A stretch of DNA of 64,000 nucleotides from contig JAJEKV010000096.1 in assembly GCA_021234155.1 (NCBI GenBank), positions 541,501 to 605,500 on the forward strand. Direction: 5' to 3'. The notes under the pieces were generated by a model. That model had not been told where the DNA came from. It saw only the letters and a list, made by a program, of their open reading frames with translations, and did no database searches. The translations under genes were made by a program, and so were the position numbers. Source of the DNA: Isoetes taiwanensis (Eukaryota; Streptophyta; Lycopodiopsida; Isoetales; Isoetaceae). The stretch's first letter is position 1. The number at the start of each line of letters is the position of its first letter. Below, piece after piece: positions 25,416-36,602 of this stretch.

Positions 25416-25778
25416 ATTGAGACATTGATTCTAAAACACGTTAAAAAGTCATGAATTTCAGAAAAGTAACTTGGTAATTCGAATTTTAGCCTAGGAATTA
25501 GCTAGATTAGCCTAGTTTTTTTAAATCTATTTGAACCTCATCTTAAAAGAATTCCCACAGTAGCAGGAATTGAACCTCCCACCCACAGGGTTGAACCCCT
25601 CCCCCCCCCCATGCCAACCACTGAGGGCGGGCATCATTTGTGTTTGAATTATAATTCTTAATTAGATTTAAGCTTTAATAATATTAGATAATATTAATAG
25701 CTAAGCCTTAGACTTCGAACCAAGACCCTTAAGCTAGATAGAGACAGCATCTTGATAGACACCAAGACTCCGATCGTC

Positions 25779-26027
25779 ATGATGCGCACCAAACAGACCG
25801 CTCGACTTCCTCGACAAGGCGAAACAGCCAGAGGCCAAGGAGGCCGAAGGAAACAAGAGGAGGAGAGGGCAGAACAAGAGCGGGAGGCCAAGGTTCAAGA
25901 AGCAGCAGAGCAGAAGATGGTCCAACATTTTGAAGACTCAACGGCCTGCATAGTTCACGCGAAGAGGGTCACACTCATGAGGCAAGACATGCATCTTGCT
26001 AGTCATATTAAGGGAGGGCGCCCTTAG
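25779..26027 (+). CDS. Histone H3-like ORF carried by the LTR retrotransposon
   Basis: An uninterrupted 82-residue ORF about 0.9 kb after the primer site. After the initiator ATG-ATG it reads RTKQTARLPRQG, which equals H3 tail residues 2-8 (Lys4 kept, Lys9 replaced by Leu). The C-terminal part aligns without gaps to the H3 C-terminus: VQEAAEQKMVQHFEDSTAC, then HAKRVTLMRQD, then LASHIKGGRP, against the canonical LQEAxEAYLVGLFED, HAKRVTIMPKD, LARRIRG. The rest of the tail, alpha-N, helix 1 and most of helix 2 (about 50 residues of the normal 136) are missing and replaced by a Glu/Arg/Gln-rich stretch (GGRRKQEEERAEQEREAK). Such a protein cannot form a normal histone fold. Capture of a host H3 sequence followed by deletion, with the frame still open, is the simplest reading. 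Whether it is expressed is unknown. The start at 25779 is the first ATG in frame; 25782 is also possible and would give MRTKQTAR. Confidence 0.8.
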   Translation: MMRTKQTARLPRQGETARGQGGRRKQEEERAEQEREAKVQEAAEQKMVQHFEDSTACIVHAKRVTLMRQDMHLASHIKGGRP

Positions 26028-26175
26028 ACATTTTGTAAATAACAGGAAAATTTTTGTTAATATAAAGATTTTTTGGTTAAATAATGTGTTTAATCTTGCT
26101 TAATTAGGGTAAGATATTGAATTCTGGCTTCTGTTTTGGTAAAATTGGACTTTTTTTGAGCAAAATTGAGACGAT

Positions 26176-26242
26176 GTCTCACGCGTCGCGCCAGGACAAA
26201 AAATGAACTTTTCATTTTCGGGCTGGGCGCAACGTGTGAGAC
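26176..26242 (+). repeat. Long imperfect hairpin, copy 2
   Basis: 67 bp, left arm GTCTCACGCGTCGCGCC, right arm GGGCGCAACGTGTGAGAC; the inner part AAAATGA ... TCATTTT also pairs. Stem about 31 bp with a loop of about 5 nt and four or so mismatches or bulges. Confidence 0.85.
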
Positions 26243-26374
26243 CATGCCCCAAAAATGCGCAAAACAGCTCCAAATTGACCAAATAAGGGGTCAATTCTGC
26301 CTAACTCGACGAGTTCAGTTGAATTAGACCCTTAGATCACCCAAATTGATCACGTTTACCCATATAGAGCCCAT

Positions 26375-26441
26375 GTCTCACACGTCGCGCCAAGGCAGAA
26401 AATGAACTTTTCATTATCGGTCTGGGCGCAACGTGTGAGAC
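26375..26441 (+). repeat. Long imperfect hairpin, copy 3
   Basis: 67 bp with arms GTCTCACACGTCGCGCC and GGGCGCAACGTGTGAGAC and inner pairing GAAAATGA / TCATTATC. Spacing and arm sequence match copy 2; the flanking DNA does not. Confidence 0.85.
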
Positions 26442-26632
26442 CTCTCAGCAGTTCTTCGCCATGCCATATCCAAATGATCTCCAGTTTGTTGCAATAGGTT
26501 CATTAGTTGATCTTAGCGTGCTCAAACCCTAAAAATAGTCTTCAATTCTCATTTTCACCTCTTAATAGGTCAGAATTGTCCAAACCCAGTAAAATTCTAG
26601 GTCATCCAAAAATTAGGTTTTTTTCCCCTTTC

Positions 26633-26640
26633 TATAAATA
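26633..26640 (+). promoter_or_regulatory. TATA-like box inside the LTR element
   Basis: TATAAATA preceded by a T-rich stretch lies 115 bp upstream of an ATG at 26755 (a 9-codon frame) and 138 bp upstream of the ATG of the 94-codon ORF at 26778. It could be an internal promoter, but only the sequence word supports this. Confidence 0.25.
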
Positions 26641-26777
26641 CGTCCCCCATTTCTCACCTAGCACCCTACAAGTCTGCTCTTGACTGTTTAGGCGATCTTC
26701 CAGCTCCCTGAAGCGCTTCTGCATCTGTTTGCTAGTCTCCTCTTCGCTAGATCAATGGCCACTGCTGACTTCAGGCG

Positions 26778-27062
26778 ATGGTAAGCGCCAGTGCCCATGC
26801 TGCCGAGGCTAATTTCAATGACATCTTCCGAGTCTTTAGGAAAGAAATAGATGTCCAAGCCACTCTGAATGCAACCCCGGCATATACACAAGTTTTAGCA
26901 GAGTTCCAAGCTAGGGTAGGACCCTCCCTAGCGCAGCTCCCCCCTTGCGCAAGCTATTTTACTCCCCGCCCATCCCTTCAAGCAGCTCCAAATCGCCTGA
27001 GATTTATTGCAATAGGACCGTTAGATAGCCTAGAATCCATTTATGATCTCAAATTAGGCTAG
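26778..27062 (+). CDS. Hypothetical 94-residue ORF in the LTR element
   Basis: An ATG-initiated frame (MVSASAHAAEANFNDIF..., ending DSLESIYDLKLG) with no recognised domain, no transmembrane segment and ordinary composition. It follows the TATA-like box. It could be a captured gene piece, a relic of gag, or chance. Confidence 0.2.
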   Translation: MVSASAHAAEANFNDIFRVFRKEIDVQATLNATPAYTQVLAEFQARVGPSLAQLPPCASYFTPRPSLQAAPNRLRFIAIGPLDSLESIYDLKLG

Positions 27063-30000
27063 AAATGTCAAAACCCAGCTCAAAATGACCAAAATTGCTC
27101 AAACCCTTGAATTGTTTTTCCGAACTGTGGTTTGTTTGTAAATAGAAGCATACCCCATTAGTATCTCGCAAGTATTGCTCTCGGCCCAAGAACACCCCTT
27201 TGTTATAGTCATCTAGATCTCAGCATAGCAACCCAAGTCCAACCGTTGGTACATCACCTTTGCTCATGCCAAAGGCATAAACCTTGACCTAATTCTATGT
27301 CCTTCTAATAGAGTTTGACTTATATAGCCGCCACATTGACACCCCCTATTGCCAGAATACCTAGAAAGGAGCTAGAGTCTAGAGCTGCCCAAGCCACTCC
27401 ATGTGTAGAGATTGGACCCCCAAAAAAAAACCAACTTTGCTAGGACCTTAGAGTATGCCTCAAACATCATGGAGGTTTTGCAAAACAACCCTCATTTCAT
27501 GCCATACCACACGTCCTAATATCCATAGATTTGGAGATTATAGATATGTCTTCAGTAATGCTGCTCGAGCCATCTTGCTTGCTTATAGAGCCTAAAATGT
27601 TGTAGGAGAGCAGACTCTAGGATATATGAGCATTGCTTTCGAAGTACAGGGCCAGAGCCACAGACGAGATAGAGGCACAACTTCTTGAAGACATCGAGGT
27701 CCCAGTCGAAGTACAGACAGATAAGGAGAGGAGTCCCAAAAGGCAGATCCAAGAGAGGGAAGCACAACGACAAACACCTCAATCGACAAACGAGTAGAAC
27801 AGGACACCACCGGCCTATCATCAACCTTCATCAAATGGGAAGAATATTTGGTAACCAACGGCATCAAGAATTTTCTAGATATCAACCTCCCGGCTACCAC
27901 GTCCAGGAGTTCACACCAGAAAGAGGATCTCGACGCCTTCACTAACTCGAGGTACATGAGTTTCAAATGGAAGAACGCAAGGCAACAAAATACAGGTGCA
28001 GGAAGACGTTAGACATCGATGCCGCGTTAGCATCACGAGCTAGGGCCAGAGGGCATAATCTTCCGTCGACGAGAGAAGTCATGGCGACACAGGAGCGTAT
28101 AGAAACCGGAGGGAAGACAACCACGACCTTGCAGCCCAGCAGCTCAAGCGAATGTCATGCAACGTCAACAAAAGGAGCAACCAAGCTAGACGGAGGAGAT
28201 GACCTAGCCAGCCAAGGGACGGAGGAGATGACCTAGCCAGCAGATACAAATCATGCAAAGGTGACTAGAAGGAGCCATGGTGGGGGCAATGGAGATGACC
28301 ACACTCCAGGCACAGGAGAGGCACCTCAGAATGAAGCAAAGCCCAAGCAACAGGAGACGCACTCACAAATTCAACCTGCGGAGGAATGACAATGCCTGCC
28401 TACCGACCACGATCTCAGAGCTTCGAAGATATTCAAGAATGCATGACTGCAACAGCCAGGTGATCCTACTCAAGCGATCAACGGCACTGCACATCGGCAA
28501 CCTTGCAACGACACACCGCATGTAGGGACGTTGAGCGGTCACCGCATTCCTCACGACGGACATACAAATTAAGGAGGAGCATCTTTTTCAAGGGATCACA
28601 TCGACGAACACTCTTTGCAACTGGCGTAACGAGCTCGGATCAGACATGAAGCTCAACAATAGTAGCAGCATCTCAAGGAATCCCGAAGTCAACCGGAACG
28701 AAGAAGATGCAACAAAAACGAAGGATCAAACGCGATAGGAGGAGGGGAAACCCTAAAGGAGTATAAACATTTAAGTAGATCTTCGTAGTTGTTTTGGAAA
28801 AGTGGATGAATTAAAATCCCAATGTAAATGCGTATATGTCTATTGTATATCTCGAGCGTTCACAGATATAGTAGAGAAACATGAGTTTAAAGTCATGTTT
28901 TACGGATTTAGCGCTTAGATCAGGAAGCTCCTTCACTTCGACTGCCTGCCAAATGAGGAAGCAAGGAAGCACAACCATAGCCCAAGCTCAAAATGGAAGA
29001 GCAAGCACGAGGGAGAAACGACCAGAGGCCAAGCAACCTTCGACTCCAAACACTTCGGGAAGTGCCCTCAAGTAGAAGATCGCTCGTCAACCCAATGTCC
29101 GAACAAGAGACAACACCGGTCATGTCAACATCAGCGCTGCACCAGGACATCGTCAGGATGCAACACTACCTCTTGTAGCAGCGGCGACACTTGACGAACT
29201 TATGACACGAGTGGCCTCAACAATAGAAGGAGGAACGACCCGACATCAACGAGCCAACTAAGAAGGCAACATCTTGACGACCATAATTCCACCTTGTGGT
29301 AATATAGGGCGATGCGCTATGACACGTGTATTAGATGGAGATGCACTTACGAAAGGCACCGCGACGAGGAGATATGCCTTCAACAACTAGGTGATGGCTT
29401 CGTCAGGTACTCCACCAGTAATTGGAAGAAAAGAAGCCGATCGTATCTCCGACATGTGGGACATCAAATGCCCAAGGTAGAAGCATTCGACACCTTAACG
29501 ACAAGGATAGCAACTGAAGCACCTTCGGCAAAAAGAGAGTTCAAGATAATAGCCAGGCTATTCAACGACAAGAGTATATCTAAGGCAGGTACTTCTTCAA
29601 CTCAAGGGTCAAGCTGCGCAGGTATAAGGATCCATCATCCCGACAACATAGCCAGCAGCGAGGAGAGCCATGATGCTTTACTTGACAGAGAGACCGACAT
29701 GCATAGAGGGACAAAGGTCAGGAACTGAAAGCTGGAGAAGTGCTAGCAACCGACTTCATCCACAAGCTCCCTAGAGGCAACAGGAGGATCAAAACTGATG
29801 AGCACAATCAAAGCCACCGGAAGGTACCTCAAGACAGGAAGACGGCATAGCACTGTGGAACGTGACAACGTCCAAGCCATGTGATCGAGGGGATCAAACA
29901 AGTAAGATTGGAAGCTCGATGGAGAAGCAACTAGGCGAGCCGAGCCGATGACTTGCACGCGGACTTGCATGCAACTTGGTGAACCTAAGGATCGACGATT

Positions 30001-32504
30001 CAAAGAACAACTGTAGAAGAGAACAACTCCAGAGGAGTATAGCCAAAGGAATCGCGCACAGCCTCAAGAGACGCCTCCAATCAGCTTCGAGCAGCATGAA
30101 GGGGGAACAATTGCAGCCCAAGAATAGGACCAGGAAGCAGACCGAAATGTCGAGGCGTCAACGACCAGCACACCTTTAGTTAGAATGTGATGCAAAGCGT
30201 GTTATGCCATAGCCGACAAACACCGGAGGGCCCAAGCATATGAACGAGTTACCCCGGAGTACGAGCCGATGTACCATCAACACCATTGCACCGGGAGGAA
30301 CACCAATGACATTGCCAAGGAGTAGGTGTGCAACTTGAAGGGAGGCACAAGGGAGACCTAATAGCTCTAGCAGTAATTGTAATTATGTAAGCTATATGCT
30401 TTGCATGTATAGTTCCCTTGTTGTTCCTTCCTTCCCATAGCGTAACAGATCAAAGGAAGAGATGTCAGGCAACTTGCAGAGGTGAAGCAATCAACATCCT
30501 CAACACTCTTCGGGCAACACGATAACGACAAGAGGACTCGACGTATGAGACGTCGATGGAGTCGAAGAAGCAATATCGGATACAGAGTCGTCCTTTAGCT
30601 GCCAAGACAAAGAGTTCAAGATGAAAGATCTTCTTCAACGGCACCACCTTCAGGCTTTTGAAAAGCGGCATGGAAGATTCAAGTGATCAACTACGCCATC
30701 AAAGCCTCCAGCCTCTACAGCAAAGAGAAGCCACCGTCAACGAGACTGAAGTATCGAGCGACTCGGAAGAACGTTACCTTGTTACTTCAAGCACGCAACG
30801 AGTGGATGAGCTTCTAGCAAGCTCAAGCATCTAAGGCCATGGAGCCTAGTAGGTTAAATGTATGGACGGTAACATCCATATTGGGATTAGAAGGCATTTC
30901 CAGATATTCTCGTTGAAAGGATCGCCCCAATATTGAGCTAAGCGTCAAGATTGGGAAGGAAATGCATAGGAGTAACTATAATTATACACGATTGTTAACA
31001 GACATCCAATGTATTGAAACCACTTGGTGAGATTGATCTCCTCGCTAAACTAATGTGCTAAGTAAGAAGCATATAACCTCATAAGGGGAGAGAATAGATA
31101 TGACGTTGTGTACAACGTCATCGAAGGGGTGCAGGACCATTGTCTTTTCGAAGAAAGTGGGAGCGCTCAATCTTATGATTGAACGTACTTGCATCGAATT
31201 GACTGACCCGTAGAATAGAGTTCACTCCAGTAATGGCCGAAGCGAATGAACAGGAGGCCTTCAACGTGCGAGACTGACGTGATAGCTAGCTACACCAATG
31301 AAGTGGAGCAAAACTATGGGAGCAATGCAACGACCAAGTCATCTCCAAAATCACTCGACGCCGGCTCAATGAGCCTTAGGTAAGGTGTGAGCATGTATTA
31401 TAAGCTTTAATGTGTCTTATTGATAAATTAAATATAGATCCTAATAACTGCATAGAATTTGCCGTACGTATATGTATCATAGGGAAAAAAGTTAAATAAC
31501 AACGGTAATGTGAGGTAGTATGTTAATTAATCCTTCGCAAGGATGCAATTCCTTCCAAGGATAGCTATATGACCTCGGGTCCTTATAAATATAAATAGAA
31601 AATAGAATTCGGATATACTTAAGTATATCTTAGGGATATACTTCCAAGGGTAATGCAGGACCCAAGGAAGAGAATAAGAAGCACATCTAATTCTTGTGTA
31701 TGATAATTAAAACCTTGTCTATATAACAATAAGTCTAAATCAGGGTTATTGTTTAAATAATCGCGATCTAAAAGTCGTTAAATATTACAAAGCTTAGAGT
31801 AAATATAATTGTACTATCGGAAATAATGTATCCGATACTATGATAATGTTAATTCATAAATATTACCTTAGGGTAATTATCTTAATCACATGCGTTAAAG
31901 GAGCCAGCAAAAATCGGCTCAGGCATGTCGAATTGTGTAGATTAATTCTATGTGTAGTTAAGATTAATCTGCGCATGCGATTAATCTGCGCATGCAATCC
32001 ATGCTAGGTATGGGTTGCATGCGTTGTTACCGATGATGAGACCACTACGGCGATCTTAAGGGCGTGGTGTAATGTCAATGTAGGCATGACCGCGTTTCCG
32101 CCTGGATGAGTGGAAGGTAGATTAGAAAGTCTACTTCTGTCCCACGAAAGTAGACGACCTCGAGAGAAAGGAGGTCATTAAGAAATGCATTGATAGGAAA
32201 GGCACCTTTAGCCCCATATATGCTTTGTTAGGAGGAATCTATCCTTAAGGCCCCTATGCGGGAAGGATATCCGCCACGCTGGGCAACTAGAGGTGTAGGC
32301 ATGAGCGACATATAGGCATGATAGGACGCTGTCTCCACGGCCATTATGGAAGATTCATCCTCTTCCTACGCCGGGAGATTAGCCATGCATCCATGTAGAT
32401 AGGTGGGGTGGTCACCATATAACCAAAATTTTATTAATAATTAAAATGGTAATAACGTAGGTCGACCTGCAGGCCAATAGAGCGCTCCGGAGGGCAAGGA
32501 GGTC
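27063..32504 (+). other. LTR-element interior with no recognisable gene
   Basis: No retroviral-type motifs (zinc knuckle CCHC, protease DTG, reverse transcriptase YVDD, integrase DDE) were found in any frame. One stretch without an in-frame start (about 27722-28012, plus strand) is open for roughly 95 codons and includes FIKWEEYLVTNGIKNFLDI and MSFKWKNARQQ. It may be a gag-like relic but was not identified. From about 27.9 to 30.9 kb the plus strand is rich in A, C and G with many short open frames; from about 31.4 kb it becomes AT-rich. Confidence 0.5.
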
Positions 32505-32900
32505 GAGCTACGAAGACTTGCAACACAAATTTTGTTATAATGTGTTGCAAGGGATGAAGAGTACCTTAGAAGTGTAAATTTTGTATGAAATTGATAAACT
32601 TTGATAAACTTAAATGTTGTATTAAGTAAGGTTAAAAATTACCTTGCGTGGATTAAGTCATGAAGTGATAAGTTAATGAGATAATGAAATAGTACAGTAA
32701 TGTCTTAAACATTACCTTAGAGTAATTCTAATAATTAAAATAGTAGTAAGTATGTAATTATAGATATTGTAAAATTAATGCAGGATTTTAAGGTGCGAAG
32801 ACTTGCAACACAAATTTTGTTGGAATATGTTGCAAGGAATGAAGAGTACCTTAAATAATAATTGTATATGAAAGTGTTAAATTGTGATAAACTAAATGTT
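32505..32900 (+). repeat. Direct repeat, units about 287 bp apart
   Basis: CGAAGACTTGCAACACAAAT, TTTTGTT and GTTGCAAGG(G/A)ATGAAGAGTACC occur at about 32511 and again at about 32797, followed in both by weakly similar text (TTGATAAACT, AAATGTTGT, GTACCTTG). Confidence 0.75.
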
Positions 32901-33120
32901 GTGATAACGGAGACTAATAAGTACCTTGTTTTAATAAAAGTTACGAATTGACAAGTTATTTGATAATGTAATGGCATAATAATGATTTAAAAATATTACC
33001 TTAAGGTAATCTTAATAAATGTGTAAGTATTATAGTAGTATATCGTATGTATCATTTTGATTGCAGGTTAGGAAGATTCCAAGGTGGGGAGACCCATGAT
33101 GCTGCGGACAGCATCAACCC

Positions 33121-33133
33121 AAGGTGGGGAGAA
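33121..33133 (+). promoter_or_regulatory. Polypurine tract
   Basis: AAGGTGGGGAGAA lies directly before the 3' LTR start, the expected priming site for plus-strand synthesis. A second copy of CCAAGGTGGGGAGA occurs about 40 bp upstream, so the tract region is duplicated. Confidence 0.88.
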
Positions 33134-34798
33134 TGTGACGTTCCAGCACAGTATACGGTCCCAGGACGTATACTGTACTGCCCCGTCACGCGTACACGCC
33201 ACCCCGACTGACGTGTACGCCGACGTATAGCCAGGCGGGTAGCCCCTAGGGGGCAACTTGCAAGGAGTGTGCATTTATTAATATGCACATTTACCCATGT
33301 GCACATTTATCTAGGTGCACATTTTCCCATGTGGACACTTTATGCCAAGTGGGCCATACCCAAGTGTGCAATTAATGTGCACATTTACCAATATGCACAT
33401 TAATGTGGGCACACCTTTCCATGTGGGCACATTTTGCCACCTAGCCATTAAAGGCAAGTGGGCCCATTCCCAATTATCCCACATGCCTAAAGGGGATAAT
33501 TGGAAACCCTAGCCAACCCCTTGTCTATTTAGGAGGGGAAGCCCTAACTTGCCCAACTTTCGTTTCTAGGGTTTTAGAGCTCTGTTTTGGCTGTCCCAAG
33601 GGTCAAAACCGCCTCTCAGACTCTGTCTGAGAGAATCGCACCATTAGTTTCCCTTGATTCGAGCATTTCAGCAGGATGGTCGAACTCAGGTCAGGAGGAG
33701 GAACTCAAGGATCAGGTATTTAGGCAATTTAATAGCTTAAACCATCTTTTAGTCATTGAATCAGTAGGTTTAGCCTATTAAATTGCCCATAGCAGCCCTC
33801 TAGATCTCTAGATAGCAGACTCTAACTAAAGAACCTAACTCTATGATATAGATTAGATATAGTTCTTTAGTTCTTCTGTGATGTATATGGATGATGTATC
33901 TCTATGAACTCCTTGTATTGGGAAGGGGGGTAGAGACCTAAAGCTTGGTAGTAGATGCTCCTAGATTAGCCTCTCTAGCACACTATAGATTCGCCTCAGG
34001 CACAAGAACCACACCTTGTGGGGTGAAGGGGCCGACCGGCTAAGAAGGAGGTTCGTGTCCCGACTCTTGAACGATCCTCTCCGTGTGTGTAAGGCCTACC
34101 GGGGATCATTGTGACTAGGTCTAATGGCTTACCACTGAGTGTGGGTAAGGCATGGGCTCGACCCCCGTGAAGTGGTGTACACTTTCCATTGGGTTCAGTC
34201 GAATAAGGGCAGTGGCCCTCTAGTCACCTTGAGTCAGCATGTAGATCTCTGGAGGGAGTGATCCCTACCTGCCCCATCGGGACCGGGAGATGCAACCCAA
34301 GAATAGCCCCTTTGGCTATGCACCCTGAGGGCTACATCAGTCCCAACACTTTTCAGCCTACCGCGCAAAGTGTGCACAGGGGGGGGGCGGATGGAGTGGA
34401 CAATCCTAAGCCATGTTCTTATGCCGGCAAATCCATTGCCATGAATTACATGCGCAATGAACTCACGGAGACCAAGCCGTCAGTCATCCCTTCGAGTCTG
34501 AGCCTTGGGTAGGATTTCCCCATATGTATGATGCTGATCATTGTTTATGCAGATGTTGATGGACCACCCTTCGAGGTGGATATGTGATTATGTTGTATAC
34601 TGACATGTATGTTTACGCTTCCGCAGCTAGGTAGGCCCTGAGGGAGACGGGGTAAAATGACGCCTTCACTTTTTCCCACTGGGACTCGTTACGGGTGCAG
34701 TGATTGTGGAGGGCCCTGTATCAGTGTGGAGCTGGTATGGGGGATGAACTCCTGTTTGTATACGGTGAGTGCACCGTATATGAGTAGGGGACGTCACA
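33134..34798 (+). repeat. 3' LTR
   Basis: 1665 bp, same termini as the 5' LTR, followed by the TCTAT target duplication. It carries about 20 bp (TTTATCTAGGTGCACA region near 33305-33325) absent in the 5' LTR, and several small indels around 34000-34400. Confidence 0.95.
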
Positions 34799-35417
34799 TC
34801 TATGTAAGAGTTATATATTTTAGTTTGCAATCTACACCCACAGACAAATAAATTCAAGTAATTGTTGCTCATTTATTGCATCCGAAGCTATTAACTGCCG
34901 CTAACCTCTATATTTCTTTCCTGGCATGAATGCAAGCTACTGAAGTATTAAGAAGAAGGTCTGCCTCCTGCCATGACAAAACAAGGAGAAAGGTGGGTTT
35001 GCATCTCCATCTCCATTCTGATTCGGCGGCTAGGGTAAGAAGAAAAAGGGGGAAAACGCAGAGGTTTTGGGTTTTTATTTGCAAGAAGATTGGTCTCTCC
35101 CTTTTTTTTTTTTAACTATAATTCCATAATTTCCCTAATGTCTAAAGTCTCCTAATGTGTTTTTACTCCTATTCTATAATATATAATAATGTATTTTTCC
35201 TAATGTATAATTTTATCAATTCTTCCTGATGTCATTTGGACACTTTTTTTTTATAAAGTACGTATCATACGTACTGTATGTATCAATACGTTAAGTATGG
35301 TATTAATAAAACAAGAGCTCAATTTGACCTGTCAACTTATAGGTGTAGTACGTATAGTACTGTGAAGAAGGTACGGGACGTATGTAAACGTAAAATACGG
35401 GTACGTAAACAACACTG

Positions 35418-35997
35418 CTAAAGCTTCTAGGTGCTTTTGCATACCTGCCACTGATCTTGACAGAATTACTATATCATCAACATATAGCAATAGCACCATC
35501 ACATACTGACCTAACATCATGCCATCTCCACCATATCTGAGAACCCACTCCTCAAGCTGGTCTATAAATAACCCAAACAATGTGGGCGATATAGGGCAGC
35601 CTTGTTTAACACCAATGTTACTGGCTACTACTTCTTGACATTCTTCAGAATACGGAAAAGATAACCAGACCAACACTTTTTCATATAACAATTTTACTGC
35701 CTGTCTCAGTTCCACCGGTACCCCGAGTTTATCCATTCTATCCCACAAGTTACTTCGGTTTATCGTATCAAATGCTTTAGTGTAATCCACAAAAAGGGCA
35801 TATAGGGATTTCCTTATCCCTGTGACTAAATCTACCATTGCACGTAATGTCACCAGATGATCTATAGTAGATTTTTTTGGCCTGAAACCTGCTTGCCCCA
35901 TAGCTCTAACCTTAGTTTCTTCTGCCCAATCACTAATTTTAATATTCACCATGGTCGCAAAGAGCTTTGCAAATAAAATATGTAGCATAATAACAGA
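35418..35997 (-). pseudogene. LINE B segment: ORF2 reverse transcriptase core
   Basis: Minus-strand open frame: LFAKLFATMVNIKISDWAEE, GQAGFRPKKSTIDHLVTLRA, LYALFVDYTKAFDTINR, GVKQGCPISPTLFGLFIDQL and LLLYVDDIVILSRS. The catalytic box is YVDD here, whereas the other copies have YADD. The first residues (VIMLHILFAKLF) diverge from the IMVSNLFAKLF of sister copies. The right edge at about 35997 is the junction with the insert carrying the sHSP fragment. Confidence 0.88.
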
Positions 35998-36309
35998 GGG
36001 TTTTTTTTATGTTTTTGTACGACTTTTACTAAGGTTTTTCTATGATTTCGGTGTTGTATTTGATGAGGTGTACTAAATAGTATTTCTAGAGTGCGCCCAT
36101 TCTGGACCCTTGATTTTTGTGGCACTTTCCAATGGTCCCTATGAATGTTCAATATTATTCTAAATTGAACATGCAAGGCTCAGAGTAATATATTTTAGGG
36201 TTCTTTGCATCTGTGCCTCTGTTTAGTGTTTAGGGTCTATGGCGGTCTGGCCCGGATCTGTGCCAAGGAGGTCTGCAAAGAAAGCAAGGGGGTGCCAAGG
36301 AGGTGTGAA

Positions 36310-36602
36310 ACCAAGGATAATACATTCATCGACACCTTTTGGGATCCATTTGGTTACACAGATTTTGACAACTCTGATCCGTCGAGAATAGCCGCTCGGA
36401 ATGCTCGAATGGTGCAAATACTTGCGCTTGATCGGTTAAAACCTCCAGATCTCATGTCTTCAAGGTCGACATGCCAGGAGTGAAAAAAGAGGACATGAAA
36501 GTGGAGATTGAGGATGGAAAGACTTTGCAGATTAGTGGAAACAACAAGATGGATAAGTGGCACTGGCTGGAACAGGCATTTGGCGATTTCTTAAGAATGT
36601 AA
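36310..36602 (+). pseudogene. Cytosolic small heat-shock protein (HSP20) fragment
   Basis: Plus-strand frames encode TFWDPFGYTDFDN, like the N-terminal WDPF region of plant class I sHSPs, and after a frameshift near 36420-36450 HVFKVDMPGVKKEDMKVEIE, DGKTLQISG and KWHWLEQAFGDFL, the first half of the alpha-crystallin domain in the right order. The frame then stops (TAA 36600-36602) just where the conserved FLRRF would be, so the second half of the domain is missing. It lies in the 3-kb insert between two LINE B pieces. It is a non-functional relic of a host gene. Confidence 0.82.

Larger units (their letters stand above)
23244..34798 (+). mobile_element. LTR retrotransposon (11.6 kb) without recognisable gag-pol, probably Ty3/Gypsy-derived
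   Basis: Two direct long terminal repeats (23244-24893 and 33134-34798) each start TG and end CA. The 5-bp TSD TCTAT is present at 23239-23243 and 34799-34803. A tRNA primer site and a polypurine tract lie in the expected places, giving plus-strand orientation. The 8.2-kb interior contains no reverse transcriptase, integrase or protease that I can recognise, only short open frames, a histone H3-like ORF, long hairpins and tandem duplications. It is best called a large non-autonomous derivative. Gypsy origin is inferred from LTR length and the purine-tract context only. Confidence 0.92.
22919..35417. mobile_element. hAT element inserted in LINE B, itself interrupted by an LTR retrotransposon
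   Basis: Ends are CAGTGTTGT... on the left and ...ACAACACTG on the right, perfect inverted termini of the hAT type. The 8-bp TSD CTAAAGCT is present at 22911-22918 and 35418-35425. Without the LTR element the hAT copy is about 0.94 kb. Both ends are rich in TACGTA-like words (AAATACGTAAAATACGTAC). The interior is non-coding, so it is a non-autonomous or deleted member. A related copy sits in LINE C at about 42548-43784 and shares the interior word AAATATGTCTAT, the place where the LTR element inserted here. Confidence 0.92.

Noticed and set aside
27722-28236. Gag protein of the LTR element
   Set aside because: A stretch with FIKWEEYLVTNGI looks protein-like but has no start, no zinc knuckle and no recognised family, so it is only noted in the interior entry.
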